Part shown: piece by piece, positions 27,955 through 38,418 of the stretch
Numbering within the stretch: the stretch's first letter is position 1
Layout: every line of letters starts with the position of its first letter
Assembly: GCF_013033355.1 (NCBI RefSeq)
Contig: NZ_WQDY01000003.1
Span: 248,001 to 312,000, forward strand
Length of the DNA stretch: 64,000 nucleotides
Direction of reading: 5' to 3'
Source of the DNA: Ruegeria lacuscaerulensis
GTDB lineage: Bacteria > Pseudomonadota > Alphaproteobacteria > Rhodobacterales > Rhodobacteraceae
The notes under the pieces: generated by a model
The model's input: only the letters and a program-made list of their open reading frames with translations
Told to the model about the DNA's origin: nothing
Databases searched by the model: none
Position numbers and translations under genes: made by a program

Positions 27955-29169
27955 ATGATTGGGCGCAGATCTCAGCGCGAATCCGAAGATGAAACCGACG
28001 TCCGGCCAAAGGGCTTTGACGATTACGAGGTGAGTCTGGGAGATCGGATGCGCGGGGAACGCGCAACGATGGGCAAGTCCTTACTGGATGTCCAACGCGA
28101 GCTGCGGATCAAAGCCAACTACATTGCAGCCATAGAAGACGCTGACCCTGACGCGTTTGATACACCGGGTTTTATCGCAGGGTACGTCAGATCTTACGCG
28201 CGTTACCTGGGTATGAACCCGGATGAAACCTTTGCCACCTTTTGTGCCGAAAGCGGGTTTGAAGTTGCCCATGGCATGTCAGCCGAAGCATCGGTTGTAC
28301 GCAAACCAAATGGAGGGCTGCCCGCGCGCGGTCCCATGGGGCGCGATCCCTTTACCTCTCCTAACACGCCGTTTGTTCCCGGACGTGAGTCGTTTGTCAG
28401 CCAGATCGAGCCGCGTGCAATCGGGTCTTCGCTGGTTTTGCTGGCTGTAATATGTGGCATAGGATACGGCGGATGGGCGGTGCTGAACCGCATTCAGCAA
28501 GTTCAAGTCAGCCCGGTTGAGCAAGCACCTGTTGTTCTGTCCGACCTCGATCCGTTGGACGTTGCGCGCAGTGCGACACCAGACGAACAAGTGGCGGCGA
28601 CCGATTTGCCAAGCGCTGAAGCTCTGGACCGGCTGTATCGTCCCCAGGCGTTGGACCTGCCGGTATTGGTGGCCCGAGACGCGCCGATTTCTACGCTGGA
28701 CCCTCGTACAGTTGGAACATTCCAGCCGCCCGAGCCGCCTCAGATTGAAGTGGCCGAGGTGCACACGGTCGAACGTCCCGCCTTGCCGCAGGTTGTTGAA
28801 AAGCTGGATACGACGCTGAAGATTGTGGCTGTGAATCCTTCGTGGATGCGCGTAACTGCTGCGGATGGCAGTATCATCTTCGAAGGCACATTAGGAACGG
28901 TAGAGCAGGGCAACACTTTTGAGGTGCCTCTGACGGAAGAACCTCCGCAACTTCGGGCCGGCGCGTCGGGTTCTGTTTACTTTTCAATGAACGGTGAACA
29001 CTTCGGCCCGGTAGGCGCGCCGGGAACAGTTGCTAAAGGCGTAATTCTATCCAAGGACGCTGTGGCCGAAACCTACAGTGTTGCGGATCTGGAAGCCGAG
29101 CAGAACAGCGCGCTCAAGCGCCTTGTGGCCGAGCTTCAGGCGCAGGAACCTGTTGCCGCATCTGAGTGA
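27955..29169 (+). CDS. RodZ-like helix-turn-helix membrane protein (DUF4115)
   Basis: A 404-residue protein with a cytoplasmic XRE-like helix-turn-helix domain (about residues 24-95: LGDRMRGERATMGKSLLDVQ, then RIKANYIAAIED and PGFIAGYVRSYARYLG), one transmembrane helix (about 157-177, GSSLVLLAVICGIGYGGWAVL), a Pro-rich periplasmic linker, and a C-terminal DUF4115 domain (about 300-380). This is the RodZ layout. RodZ links MreB to the elongation machinery and so helps set rod shape. ispG follows after 71 bp, a common neighbourhood for rodZ. Confidence 0.88.
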   Translation: MIGRRSQRESEDETDVRPKGFDDYEVSLGDRMRGERATMGKSLLDVQRELRIKANYIAAIEDADPDAFDTPGFIAGYVRSYARYLGMNPDETFATFCAESGFEVAHGMSAEASVVRKPNGGLPARGPMGRDPFTSPNTPFVPGRESFVSQIEPRAIGSSLVLLAVICGIGYGGWAVLNRIQQVQVSPVEQAPVVLSDLDPLDVARSATPDEQVAATDLPSAEALDRLYRPQALDLPVLVARDAPISTLDPRTVGTFQPPEPPQIEVAEVHTVERPALPQVVEKLDTTLKIVAVNPSWMRVTAADGSIIFEGTLGTVEQGNTFEVPLTEEPPQLRAGASGSVYFSMNGEHFGPVGAPGTVAKGVILSKDAVAETYSVADLEAEQNSALKRLVAELQAQEPVAASE

Positions 29170-29240
29170 TCTAGCCATTGCGATAGTGGGTTAAGCGAAC
29201 TATCTAAAGGCGCAACCTAGTCTGTCTTGGACCTGTTCCC

Positions 29241-30362
29241 ATGTCGCTCAATCACGTTCGTCCGTGGCGCAATATCTATCGCCGCAAATCCCGTCAGATC
29301 ATGGTTGGCGATGTTGCCATCGGCGGCGATGCCCCGATTGCCGTGCAGACCATGACCAACACTCTGACAACCGACGTTGCAGCAACGGTGGCGCAAGTGC
29401 AGGCCGCAGCCGAAGCAGGGGCGGATATCGTGCGGGTTTCGGTCCCGGATGAGGCGTCTTCGAAAGCGTTGAAAGGGATCGTGCGCGAAAGCCCTGTACC
29501 GATCGTGGCCGACATCCATTTCCACTATAAACGCGGCATTGAGGCTGCTGAGGCAGGAGCTGCCTGCCTGCGGATCAATCCGGGCAATATCGGCGACGAA
29601 AAGCGCGTGCAGGAGGTGATCAAGGCCGCCCGCGACCACAATTGCTCGATACGGATCGGGGTCAATGCGGGGTCGCTGGAGAAGCACCTGCTTGAGAAAT
29701 ACGGCGAGCCGTGCCCCGAGGCGATGGTCGAAAGCGGGCTCGAACATATCCGCATTCTGGAAGACAACGACTTTCACAACTTCAAGATCAGCGTGAAGGC
29801 CAGTGACGTGTTCCTGTCGGCGGCGGCCTATCAAGGTATTGCCGAGGCCACAGATGCCCCTATCCATCTGGGCATCACCGAGGCTGGGGGGCTGGTCAGC
29901 GGCACCATCAAATCCGCCATTGGGTTGGGCAATCTGCTGTGGATGGGGATCGGCGATACGATCCGCGTCAGCCTGTCCGCGGACCCGGTGGAAGAGGTCA
30001 AGGTGGGCTATGAGATCCTGAAATCTCTGGGCTTGCGCCATCGCGGTGTGAACATCATCTCATGCCCGTCTTGTGCGCGGCAGGGGTTCGACGTGATCAA
30101 GACGGTCGAAGCGCTGGAACAGCGGCTGGAACACATCAAGACACCCATGAGCCTGTCGATCATCGGCTGCGTCGTGAACGGCCCCGGTGAGGCGCTGATG
30201 ACCGATGTTGGCTTTACCGGCGGCGGTGCGGGGTCTGGCATGGTCTATCTGGCGGGCAAAGCCAGCCACAAGATGTCGAACGATCAGATGATCGACCACA
30301 TCGTTGAGCAGGTCGAAATGAAAGCGGCCGAACTGGACGCGGCAGCTGAGGCTGCGGAATAG
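29241..30362 (+). CDS. ispG: 4-hydroxy-3-methylbut-2-enyl diphosphate synthase
   Basis: IspG (GcpE) converts the cyclic diphosphate MEcPP to HMBPP in the non-mevalonate isoprenoid pathway, using a [4Fe-4S] cluster. The 373-residue protein has the TIM-barrel N-terminus ([39 protein letters not shown]) and the C-terminal cluster-binding region with cysteines in [13 protein letters not shown] and [13 protein letters not shown]. The closing [13 protein letters not shown] is typical. It follows the RodZ-like gene, as rodZ and ispG do in many proteobacteria. Confidence 0.97.
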   Translation: MSLNHVRPWRNIYRRKSRQIMVGDVAIGGDAPIAVQTMTNTLTTDVAATVAQVQAAAEAGADIVRVSVPDEASSKALKGIVRESPVPIVADIHFHYKRGIEAAEAGAACLRINPGNIGDEKRVQEVIKAARDHNCSIRIGVNAGSLEKHLLEKYGEPCPEAMVESGLEHIRILEDNDFHNFKISVKASDVFLSAAAYQGIAEATDAPIHLGITEAGGLVSGTIKSAIGLGNLLWMGIGDTIRVSLSADPVEEVKVGYEILKSLGLRHRGVNIISCPSCARQGFDVIKTVEALEQRLEHIKTPMSLSIIGCVVNGPGEALMTDVGFTGGGAGSGMVYLAGKASHKMSNDQMIDHIVEQVEMKAAELDAAAEAAE

Positions 30363-30455
30363 CGCAGCCAGGCGGTTCCAGGCAGGCCGGGGTTCTCGAC
30401 AGGGTGAAGAGGTCTGTGTTGACAGGCCGCGCCGTTCTGGGGCCAAGTCGGTGCT

Positions 30456-31124
30456 ATGAAGGCTATAATCGTCGTTGTTTTACTGATGTGGACTGCCCCC
30501 ATTGGCGCGGCGCGTGCGTGTGAGTTGGCCTTGGCCTTTGCGTTGGATGTGTCGGGGAGCGTCGATGAGGCCGAACATCAGTTGCAGCGCGATGGCGTCG
30601 CCGCCGCCTTATTGGACCCTGACGTGGTAACGGCAATTTCGGCCCAACCCGGTGGCGTGGCGCTTATGGTGTATGAGTGGTCAGACTCACGACAGCAGAC
30701 GCAGATTTCGGCCTGGCGTCTGGTCACTGGGGTGGCAGGGTTAAAATCGATTGCCGCCGAAGTGCTGGCGGCCCCTCGAAGTGCAACGGGTGGAACCGGC
30801 ATCGGCCCGGCGGTGGCGTTCGGAGCGTTGATGTTCGACTATGGGCCTGATTGCCGTCGGCGCGTCATTGATGTGTCGGGGGACGGCAAACACAACAACG
30901 GCTTTCGTCCCCATGTCGCGCGCGAAATGCAGGTGATGCAAGATGTCACCGTGAACGCACTGGTGATCGAAGGGGCCGAGCCCGAAGTGCTGGCCTATTA
31001 CCTCGATCACGTCATTTCAGGGCACGGTGCGTTTGTGGAAATCGCCGCTGGGTATGAGAACTATGCTGCAGCGCTTCGGCGTAAATTGCTGCGTGAAATT
31101 CCGATGGCTGTGGCCGATCGGTAA
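30456..31124 (+). CDS. DUF1194 secreted von Willebrand factor A-like protein
   Basis: A 222-residue exported protein. The signal peptide MKAIIVVVLLMWTAPIGAARA is followed by a VWA-type fold with a metal-ion-dependent adhesion motif DVSGS near the mature start (FALDVSGSVDEAEHQ) and VIDVSGDGKHN further on. The family is DUF1194, common in alphaproteobacteria, with no defined substrate. The MIDAS residues look intact, so divalent-metal-dependent protein binding in the periplasm is plausible. It is convergent with the DsbA-like gene. Confidence 0.9.
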   Translation: MKAIIVVVLLMWTAPIGAARACELALAFALDVSGSVDEAEHQLQRDGVAAALLDPDVVTAISAQPGGVALMVYEWSDSRQQTQISAWRLVTGVAGLKSIAAEVLAAPRSATGGTGIGPAVAFGALMFDYGPDCRRRVIDVSGDGKHNNGFRPHVAREMQVMQDVTVNALVIEGAEPEVLAYYLDHVISGHGAFVEIAAGYENYAAALRRKLLREIPMAVADR

Positions 31125-31166
31125 GAGATAGGGCGGCGCACAAATGCGCACCGCCTGCGTTCAAAC

Positions 31167-31925
31167 TTAACCCTGTTCGGCCCGCACGGCGTCTGCGATC
31201 TGCAGCATCTGATCGGCAGTCAGGTAGCCGCGCAGCATTTCTGAGCCCAAAACGAAAGAGGGCGTACCCGAAATCTGCATCCGACGCGCCAATTCACGGG
31301 TCTGATTGATCTCGTCGGTCACACGATCGCTGTCCATCGCCTCCATGATTGCATCGCTGTCCAGCCCAAGGCCATCTGACAGGCGGCGCAGGGTGACTTC
31401 GTTGGGCTCTCCGCCAAATTCCATCAAGGCGTCGTGGACTTGTTTATAGGCGTCGTCGCCAGCTACGTGTTTTGTCGCCACGGCAAAGCGGGACGAGACG
31501 ACGGACGCGTCGCCGAGGATCGGAAACTCTTTGATGACAAACCGGATGTTGCCATCCTCGGCTAGCAATTCGGCCACTTCAGGCACGGCTCGACGGCAAT
31601 AGCCACACCGATAGTCCATGAACTCGACAAGGGTGATATCGCCGTCCGGGTTTCCGCCAACCCAGCTATAGCCGTCGTTGAACAACTCATCTGCATTGAC
31701 GGCCACCAGTTCCTGGTCGGCAGCGGCCTCGGCAACGGCGTTGCGTTGTTCAAGTACGTTTATGGCTTCGATGATCACTTCGGGGTTTTCTAGAAGATAT
31801 TCCCGAATCTGAGCGCCGAACTGCTCTTTCTCGGCATCGCTCATGGCGTTCAGGTCCAGCGCCTGTGCAGGACCGGTGATCAGGGAAAGACCCAGAAGGG
31901 CCGGTGCAGCATGTCTGAGGATCAT
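31167..31925 (-). CDS. DsbA-family periplasmic thiol-disulfide oxidoreductase
   Basis: A 252-residue exported thioredoxin-fold protein. Signal peptide MILRHAAPALLGLSLITGPA with cleavage near AQALDLNAM; a helical N-terminal region with a family motif YLLENPEVIIEAINVLEQR; then the thioredoxin fold with active-site CGYC in FMDYRCGYCRRAVPEVAELL and the cis-Pro in ISGTPSFVLGSEM. It resembles the Com1/BdbD-like branch of DsbA proteins. Its ATG overlaps the stop of the upstream M48 gene by 4 bp (ATGA), so the two are translationally coupled. The longer frame to 31991 is rejected because it would precede the signal peptide. Confidence 0.93.
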   Translation of the reverse strand: MILRHAAPALLGLSLITGPAQALDLNAMSDAEKEQFGAQIREYLLENPEVIIEAINVLEQRNAVAEAAADQELVAVNADELFNDGYSWVGGNPDGDITLVEFMDYRCGYCRRAVPEVAELLAEDGNIRFVIKEFPILGDASVVSSRFAVATKHVAGDDAYKQVHDALMEFGGEPNEVTLRRLSDGLGLDSDAIMEAMDSDRVTDEINQTRELARRMQISGTPSFVLGSEMLRGYLTADQMLQIADAVRAEQG

Positions 31926-33280
31926 TTCCGTTTCCTTTTCTTTTTTTCTGCTTGTTCCGAGGCAATCAGCACATCCTGTGCGCGTTGCCAACCAGGGGAT
32001 CCCTCGGGCAATTGCCCGACGGCGCGTCTTGCGTGAATACCTGCATCTGCCAGCTGGCCTTGCAAGGCAAATCGTTCGGCGGTGACTGTAGATGCCATGC
32101 CGGTATTGCCGGTTTGTGAATAGGCAATGCCCAGATCGCGTAGTAGGCGCGCGTTCTTGAAGTCCCTTGCCCGTGCCTTTTCAAGCACTTGCAGGGCGTT
32201 CTTCGTTTCACCATGCGCCAAAAGGGCGCGACCGTATCCTGCCAGAATTAAAGGATCATTGGGCGTCATCTCGACCGCGTGGCGGTATGCCGCGACAGCT
32301 GCCTCCACTTGCCGATTTTCAAGCAGGATCTGCCCTTTCAATTCGTAGTAAAACGGATCGTCAGGACGGATAGCCAGTGCTGCGTTTATTGCAGCACGCG
32401 CGTTATTCAGGTCCCGATCCTGGTGATAGGCGGCGGCCTCGCGCATCAGGCGAATGTCCTGAGCGGTTTCCTCTTTGGCGCGGCGCATTGTCCAGCTTGG
32501 GGATCTGAGAAAGGCGGATAGTTTGCCTTTAACACGGGCAAACCAATAATTGGCGTTCTGATCTGGAAGCGCACTATCCCCGAACGCGTCCAAAAAGGTT
32601 TGGGCGGCCCGCAAGCGTTCGCGGCTTGTGGGATGCGAACGCATATAAGGGTCCTGGTTGATCTCGCTCAGCAACTCCTGCCCTGCGAATTTCTGGTGTA
32701 GGGCAACCATGCCGCTTGGTGAAATGCCAGCCCACCTGAGGTAGCTGGCAGCGCTTTGGTCGGCCGAGGATTCTTCGGCCCGCGTGTGCCCCAGAAAGCT
32801 GCGCAAGGCTGAACCTGATGTGCCCGCGGCGATACCAGCCGCAGCCTCGCCGCCGCCTGCGGCCGCGACGACCAAAGCAAGGGCTGTTCCCAATTGCGAA
32901 TTGCGTTGTGCGGCCTTTAGGTTTTCAACACGGCGCGCCAGATGGCCATTGGCGATATGCGCGGCTTCGTGGGCGATCACGGCCTGCAGCATCTCGGGGG
33001 ACTCAACGTTAAGGATCAGGCCGTAGTTCAGATATATGGTATTGTAATCAATGACAAAGGCGTTGAACGTGCTGTCATTCACCACCAGAATTTGAACTCT
33101 GTTGGTGTTCAAGCCCGCAGCACGCAGCACGGGAAACGCCAACTCTCGCAGGCCATATTCGATGTCCGGGTCGCGGATCAGGCTTTGCGCGGCGGATTGA
33201 ACAACTGTCGCGGCCCATGTCGCTACAAGCAGCAACAGGGCCGGGATTGACGCCAGCCTGGATACACGTTCAAAAGCCAT
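31922..33280 (-). CDS. Periplasmic M48 metalloprotease with TPR domain (BepA-like)
   Basis: A 452-residue protein with a signal peptide (MAFERVSRLASIPALLLLVA), an M48 peptidase domain with zinc motif HEAAHIANGH and third-ligand region HTRAEESSADQSAASYL, and C-terminal TPR repeats (about 290-430, AAINAALAIRPDDPFYYELKG and later units). This layout matches BepA, which controls outer-membrane protein assembly in E. coli. A Lys/Arg-rich tail (EKKKRKRK) closes the protein. The start at 33280 places the signal peptide correctly; the frame to 33424 overlaps the divergent aminotransferase. It is coupled to the DsbA-like gene, a sensible envelope quality-control pair. Confidence 0.92.
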   Translation of the reverse strand: MAFERVSRLASIPALLLLVATWAATVVQSAAQSLIRDPDIEYGLRELAFPVLRAAGLNTNRVQILVVNDSTFNAFVIDYNTIYLNYGLILNVESPEMLQAVIAHEAAHIANGHLARRVENLKAAQRNSQLGTALALVVAAAGGGEAAAGIAAGTSGSALRSFLGHTRAEESSADQSAASYLRWAGISPSGMVALHQKFAGQELLSEINQDPYMRSHPTSRERLRAAQTFLDAFGDSALPDQNANYWFARVKGKLSAFLRSPSWTMRRAKEETAQDIRLMREAAAYHQDRDLNNARAAINAALAIRPDDPFYYELKGQILLENRQVEAAVAAYRHAVEMTPNDPLILAGYGRALLAHGETKNALQVLEKARARDFKNARLLRDLGIAYSQTGNTGMASTVTAERFALQGQLADAGIHARRAVGQLPEGSPGWQRAQDVLIASEQAEKKKRKRK

Positions 33281-33302
33281 GTCAGCAACATGGGAGATGG
33301 GC

Positions 33303-34466
33303 ATGCGAAACTCAACCCGGTCCGGGGTCGATCCGTTTATTGTGATGGACGTGATGGAGGCCGCGCGCAAAGCGGAAGAAGCCGGGCGCACCATCATCCA
33401 CATGGAGGTCGGCCAGCCTGGCACCGGCGCCCCAACGGGGGCGACAGCCGCGTTGACCCAAGCGATGCAGCATGAGCCGCTGGGCTACACTGTCGCGCTG
33501 GGTATGCCTGCGCTGCGTCAACGCATCGCTCGGATGTATGGTGAATGGTATGATGTCGACCTCAACCCTGATCGGGTGGTGGTCACACCCGGATCGTCAG
33601 GGGGGTTTTTATTGGCGTTCACCGCGCTTTTCGACAGCGGAGACCGGGTTGGAATCGGCGCACCGGGCTATCCATCTTACAGGCAGATTTTGAAGGCTTT
33701 GGGGCTGGTGCCGGTCGACCTGCCCACTGCACAGGAAAATCGGCTGCAGCCCGTACCGGCGGATTTTGCAGGGCTGGACCTGCAAGGGTTGATGGTGGCG
33801 TCTCCGGCAAATCCCACCGGGACAATGCTGGATCGCACGGCAATGGGCGCGCTGATCGAGGCGGCGCAGGGGCAGGGGGCCTCGTTCATCAGTGACGAGA
33901 TTTACCACGGGCTGGAATACGAGGCCAAGGCTGTCACTGCGCTGGAGCTGACGGATGAGTGCTATGTGATCAATTCCTTCTCAAAATATTTCTCGATGAC
34001 AGGTTGGCGCGTCGGTTGGATGGTAGTGCCCGAAGATCAGGTGCGAGTGGTCGAACGGATTGCCCAGAACATGTTTATCTGTGCTCCGCATGCCAGTCAG
34101 GTGGCGGCGCTGGCCGCGATGGATTGCGACGAGGAATTGCAAGCCAATCTGGATGTATACCGCAGAAATCGCGCGTTGATGCTGGAAGGGTTACCCAAGG
34201 CAGGGTTTACAAATATCGCGCCTCCTGACGGGGCATTCTATGTTTATGCAGATGTCTCTGAACTAACCAATGACAGCCAAGCCTTCGCCGCCGAGATTCT
34301 GGACAAGGCTGGTGTCGCCGTGACCCCGGGCTTGGATTTTGACCCTCAGCGGGGCCACACGACTTTGAGGTTCTCGTATGCGCGGTCAAGCGATGATATC
34401 GCCGAAGGCCTAAGCCGACTTGCGCGCTTCATGACCGAGCGGGGATTGTCCAAGGCCAAAGCCTAA
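33303..34466 (+). CDS. Class I/II PLP-dependent aminotransferase
   Basis: A 387-residue fold-type I aminotransferase. The PLP lysine is in NSFSKYFSMTGWRVGWM, and the cofactor-ring region is in SPANPTGTMLD and SDEIYHGLEYE. The substrate is not evident from sequence; related alphaproteobacterial proteins are annotated as aspartate/tyrosine/aromatic aminotransferases. GGGAGATGG precedes the ATG at 33303; an ATG 24 bp upstream overlaps the divergent M48 start and is rejected. Confidence 0.9.
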   Translation: MRNSTRSGVDPFIVMDVMEAARKAEEAGRTIIHMEVGQPGTGAPTGATAALTQAMQHEPLGYTVALGMPALRQRIARMYGEWYDVDLNPDRVVVTPGSSGGFLLAFTALFDSGDRVGIGAPGYPSYRQILKALGLVPVDLPTAQENRLQPVPADFAGLDLQGLMVASPANPTGTMLDRTAMGALIEAAQGQGASFISDEIYHGLEYEAKAVTALELTDECYVINSFSKYFSMTGWRVGWMVVPEDQVRVVERIAQNMFICAPHASQVAALAAMDCDEELQANLDVYRRNRALMLEGLPKAGFTNIAPPDGAFYVYADVSELTNDSQAFAAEILDKAGVAVTPGLDFDPQRGHTTLRFSYARSSDDIAEGLSRLARFMTERGLSKAKA

Positions 34467-34532
34467 GGCGTTCACAAGTGGGCGTAGGTCGGTTAGTCTT
34501 GTGCGCAAACGATCTTGGGAAAACTCGAGGCC

Positions 34533-35753
34533 ATGAGCAGGATATTTTTTGCCATAGCGCTCATCTGCGCGCTTGCAGGTTCAGCCTTTGCGCATGATTT
34601 CAGCGCATTGGCCCGGATTGAACCTGCAAACAGCCATGTCCAAAATGATGGGCAGGCTGGGGTTCGTGTACAGCTTGGTCTCAGCCAGGGTGTGCCGTAT
34701 CGGGTGTTCACTCTGGAAAACCCCTATCGCGTCGTCCTTGATTTCAAAGAGGTCGATTGGACCGGGCTTGAGAGCGACAGCCTTCTGCAGGCGGATCGCG
34801 TGACGTCTGTGCAATTCGGGGCCTATGTGCCGGGGTGGTCTCGGATGGTGCTGGAGCTTGGCGCGCCAATGGTCGTCGATACGGCGGGCCTGCGGATTGA
34901 TTCCGCGTCCGGAGCCGCTGAGTTATCTTTGCGCCTTAAGCGATCGACTGCGGAAACCTTTGCCATCAGTGCCGGCGCACCGCGACAACCGGGATGGGAT
35001 CTGCCGGAAGCCGCTGATTTACCCGACGCTCACCCCAATGACGGTCCGCGTCCGCTGCGTGTCATGTTGGACCCCGGACATGGCGGTATTGATCCGGGGG
35101 CCGAGGTTCAGGGCGTGAACGAAAAGTCCCTCATGCTGACTTTTGCCCGCGAACTGCGCGAGCTTTTGCTGCGTCAAGGCGGGTATGAGGTGATCCTGAC
35201 GCGGACAGACGACCATTTCGTGTCGCTCGAGCGGCGCATTGCGCTTGCGCACAGGGCGGGGGCGGATGTGTTCATCTCGCTGCACGCGGATATCCTGTCA
35301 GAAGGCCGCGCACATGGTGCCGCTGTTTATACCTTGTCCCAAGACGCCTCGGATGTGGCCAGTCACAAACTGGCCGAACGGCACGATCGTGCCGACCTGA
35401 TCTCGGGTATTGATCTGAGTGGTGCGGACGATCAGGTGGCGGATGTTTTGCTGGATTTAGCGCGTCAGGAAACCCGTCCACGCACAGATGCGTTGGCGGG
35501 GGCTTTGGCCAACGGAATGGCTCAGCAAGGCGGACCGATGAACAGCCATCCAATCAGAACAGCGTCGTTTTCAGTGCTTAAGGCGGCCGATATCCCTTCG
35601 GTTCTGATCGAACTGGGCTTTCTGTCCAGTCCCAGAGACCTGAAAAACATAGTAGATCCCGAATGGCGCATGGGCATGGCGCGGGGGATCCGTGACGGGC
35701 TAGAGGATTGGCGTCAGCAGGATGTGATCCGGCGGTCCCTGATTGGTCAGTGA
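34533..35753 (+). CDS. amiC: N-acetylmuramoyl-L-alanine amidase (AmiC-like)
   Basis: A periplasmic zinc amidase that cleaves the peptide from MurNAc, needed for daughter-cell separation. The 406-residue protein has a signal peptide (MSRIFFAIALICALAGSAFA), an AMIN domain for septal peptidoglycan targeting (about 25-130, PYRVVLDFKEVDW), and an Amidase_3 catalytic domain (about 170-395). Zinc ligands are visible in MLDPGHGGIDPGA (His, then Glu in GAEVQGVNEKS) and FISLHADIL; the catalytic Glu is in VLIELGFLSSPRD. The gene for PBP1A follows, so hydrolase and synthase genes are adjacent. Confidence 0.94.
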   Translation: MSRIFFAIALICALAGSAFAHDFSALARIEPANSHVQNDGQAGVRVQLGLSQGVPYRVFTLENPYRVVLDFKEVDWTGLESDSLLQADRVTSVQFGAYVPGWSRMVLELGAPMVVDTAGLRIDSASGAAELSLRLKRSTAETFAISAGAPRQPGWDLPEAADLPDAHPNDGPRPLRVMLDPGHGGIDPGAEVQGVNEKSLMLTFARELRELLLRQGGYEVILTRTDDHFVSLERRIALAHRAGADVFISLHADILSEGRAHGAAVYTLSQDASDVASHKLAERHDRADLISGIDLSGADDQVADVLLDLARQETRPRTDALAGALANGMAQQGGPMNSHPIRTASFSVLKAADIPSVLIELGFLSSPRDLKNIVDPEWRMGMARGIRDGLEDWRQQDVIRRSLIGQ

Positions 35754-35848
35754 CCCTACGGCGTAATCCGGCTAATATGGGTCATCGTGTTTTGACCCAG
35801 AGCAGGCGCGCCCTTATATAGACCGCACCGCGAGCAAAAGGCAGTGAC

Positions 35849-38335
35849 GTGATCCGTTTCATATTTTCAATCTTCGGGGCGATCTTCAGCCTCGTGACCC
35901 TTGGTGTTTTCATGGCCGCGCTGGTGATTGGCGCGATCTTCTGGATGTATGGGCGCGACCTGCCCAGCCATGAATCGCTGGCGCAGTACAAACCGCCCAC
36001 GATCAGTCGGATCTATTCGGGCGAAGGCCATTTGATCGACGAATTCGCGCAAGAACGCCGCTTGTTCACGCCGTCCGAGGAAATTCCCGATCTTGTGAAA
36101 CAGGCGTTTATCTCGGCCGAGGATAAGAACTTCTACACGCATCAGGGCTATGATCCGCGCGGGATCATTGCTGCGGGTGTTGAGGCGGTGAAATCCAAGG
36201 GTGAAAACGTGCGTGGTGCGTCGACCATCACCCAACAGGTGATGAAGAACTTCCTGCTGTCCGGCGACCGTCGCGCCGAGCGCAAGATCAAGGAAATCAT
36301 CCTCGCCACCCGGCTTGAGGATACATTGGACAAGGAACAGATTCTCGAACTCTATATGAATGAGATCTTTCTGGGCCAGAACTCGTATGGTGTGACCGCC
36401 GCTGCCCAGACCTATTTTAACAAGACGTTGCAGGAACTGGCCCCGCATGAGGCCGCGACTTTGGCCGCGATGCCCAAAGCGCCCTCGGATTACCACCCGG
36501 TCCGTCAGAAAGATCGCCTGCTGGCGCGCCGCGACTATGTTCTGCGCGAGATGAACCAGAACGGCTATATCGACAAGGCCACCTATGAGGCCGAGGTCGC
36601 GCAACCGTTGCGTTCGGTCCAGAACGGCGATTTCGAAAGCTTCCGTACCGCGTTGCCGCCGCGTGACTATTTCACCGACGAAATCCGCCGTCAGCTGAGC
36701 GAGGATTTCGGAGAGGGTGAGTTCTTTACCGGCGGCTTCACCGTCCGAGCCTCGGTGGACGAGGAAATGCAGGTCGAGGCCGCCAAGGCTTTGCGCACAG
36801 CGCTGCAGAAATACGACCGGTCGCGCGGGAAATGGCGCGGTACCGGTGAGGTGATTGCTGAGGATGCCCTGTCGGATGAGGCACAATGGCGCGAGGCGCT
36901 GGCCGCGATGGAAATCCCCCGCGATGTGGAACTGCCGACGCAATGGTATCCGGCCGTTGTGCTGAACGTGGCCGAGCAAGCTCTGACCGTAGGAATTGAA
37001 AACGGCCCGGCAGACGGCACGGTTCCACGTTCGGATATTCAATGGATGCAGGGCAACTTCTTTGACAATTTCAAGCGCGGCGACGTCATCTTGGTGATGG
37101 CCGGCGAGGAAGGACAGTGGTCCGCCCGACAGGTGCCCGAAGTACAAGGCGGCTTTGTGGCCATGGACGTGAACTCGGGTCGTGTTCTGGCGATGCAGGG
37201 TGGGTTTTCATATCAAGACTCGGTATTCAACCGCGCCACGCAGGCGCAACGACAGCCGGGATCGAGCTTCAAACCCTTCGTCTATGCCGCCGCGCTGGAC
37301 AGTGGCTACAGCCCAGCAACCATTGTTGTGGACGCCCCGATCGAGGTGAACACGCCGCAAGGTCTGTGGCGGCCCAAGAACTCGTCGAACAAATTCTACG
37401 GCCCGACGCCCTTGCGTACAGGGATTGAACAGTCGCGGAACCTGATGACCATCCGTTTGGCGCAAGAAGTCACGATGCCCGTGGTTGCGGGCTATGCCGA
37501 ACGGTTTGGAGTTTATGACCGGATGGGCGCATTCCTTGCGAACTCGCTGGGGTCAGAGGAGACGACGCTTTACAAAATGGTCGCCGCCTACGCGATGTTT
37601 GCGAATGGTGGTGAGCGGGTCGAGCCCACTCTGGTCGATCGCATTCAGGATCGGTTCGGCAAGACGATCTATCGCCATGACGATCGGCAGTGTCTGGATT
37701 GCAACTCGGCATGGTTGGAGCCTGACGAGTCACCCACCATCGAGACCGACCGCTGGCAGGTCATGGACGCCATCACCGCGTATCAGCTGACGTCGATGAT
37801 GAAAGGTGTTGTGGATCGTGGGACTGCATCTGCTCATGTAAACCTGCCGGTGCCAACGGCTGGCAAAACCGGTACGACCAACGAATCCAAGGATGCATGG
37901 TTTATCGGTTTCACCTCGAACATCGTGGCCGGGTGCTACATTGGGTATGACCGCCCGCGTCCGATGGGTAGAGGTGCCTATGGGGGGACAATGTGCGGCC
38001 CGGTGTTCCAGAGTTTCATGGAACATGCCACCGAGAAGTATGGTGGCGGTCCGTTCGAAGTGCCTGAGGGTGGCCATTTCATCAAAATCGACCGCTTCAG
38101 CGGGGCGCGCCTGCCTGCGGACGCGACCGGTGATTATGTCGTCGCCGAGTATTTCCGCGATGGTGTGGATGGCTTTATCGACCGGGTTTACGATGGTGGG
38201 TTTGCGATGGGCTCGGACCTGCCTTTGTTCGAAGAGGCCAGCTCGGGCCGACAGGTGACGACATCGACCGGTGATACGATCACTGTTGGCCCCAACGCCA
38301 GCCAGGGTGATCTGCAGGGCGGCGGGCTTTACTGA
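35849..38335 (+). CDS. mrcA: Penicillin-binding protein 1A, bifunctional glycosyltransferase/transpeptidase
   Basis: An 828-residue class A PBP that polymerises and crosslinks peptidoglycan. It has an N-terminal membrane helix ([25 protein letters not shown]), a GT51 domain (about 45-225; [30 protein letters not shown]), an OB-like insert, and a transpeptidase domain with the nucleophile in [14 protein letters not shown] (Ser472, Lys475) and the KTGTT motif. Cys-containing segments (CLDC) occur in the late transpeptidase region. The start codon is GTG with AAGGCAG upstream. It sits between amiC and prfB, an order seen in other Rhodobacteraceae. Confidence 0.95.
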   Translation: MIRFIFSIFGAIFSLVTLGVFMAALVIGAIFWMYGRDLPSHESLAQYKPPTISRIYSGEGHLIDEFAQERRLFTPSEEIPDLVKQAFISAEDKNFYTHQGYDPRGIIAAGVEAVKSKGENVRGASTITQQVMKNFLLSGDRRAERKIKEIILATRLEDTLDKEQILELYMNEIFLGQNSYGVTAAAQTYFNKTLQELAPHEAATLAAMPKAPSDYHPVRQKDRLLARRDYVLREMNQNGYIDKATYEAEVAQPLRSVQNGDFESFRTALPPRDYFTDEIRRQLSEDFGEGEFFTGGFTVRASVDEEMQVEAAKALRTALQKYDRSRGKWRGTGEVIAEDALSDEAQWREALAAMEIPRDVELPTQWYPAVVLNVAEQALTVGIENGPADGTVPRSDIQWMQGNFFDNFKRGDVILVMAGEEGQWSARQVPEVQGGFVAMDVNSGRVLAMQGGFSYQDSVFNRATQAQRQPGSSFKPFVYAAALDSGYSPATIVVDAPIEVNTPQGLWRPKNSSNKFYGPTPLRTGIEQSRNLMTIRLAQEVTMPVVAGYAERFGVYDRMGAFLANSLGSEETTLYKMVAAYAMFANGGERVEPTLVDRIQDRFGKTIYRHDDRQCLDCNSAWLEPDESPTIETDRWQVMDAITAYQLTSMMKGVVDRGTASAHVNLPVPTAGKTGTTNESKDAWFIGFTSNIVAGCYIGYDRPRPMGRGAYGGTMCGPVFQSFMEHATEKYGGGPFEVPEGGHFIKIDRFSGARLPADATGDYVVAEYFRDGVDGFIDRVYDGGFAMGSDLPLFEEASSGRQVTTSTGDTITVGPNASQGDLQGGGLY

Positions 38336-38418
38336 AATCTTTAAGGGCCGCTCTGACTTGTAGCGGTCCCATGCTCTTGCTATCACGCAGCACTGATCAA
38401 GCAAGTTGGGACGTAACC

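Noticed and set aside
29182..29204. GATAGT...ACTATC inverted repeat upstream of ispG as an operator
   Set aside because: Only 6-bp arms with an 11-bp spacer and no second copy; too weak to list as a site.
31130..31157. GC-rich hairpin between DUF1194 and the DsbA-like gene as a terminator
   Set aside because: The stem needs a bulge and there is no T run on either strand.
35867..37147. A 426-codon minus-strand frame opposite mrcA
   Set aside because: Antisense to a certain gene, no domain, no ribosome site noted.
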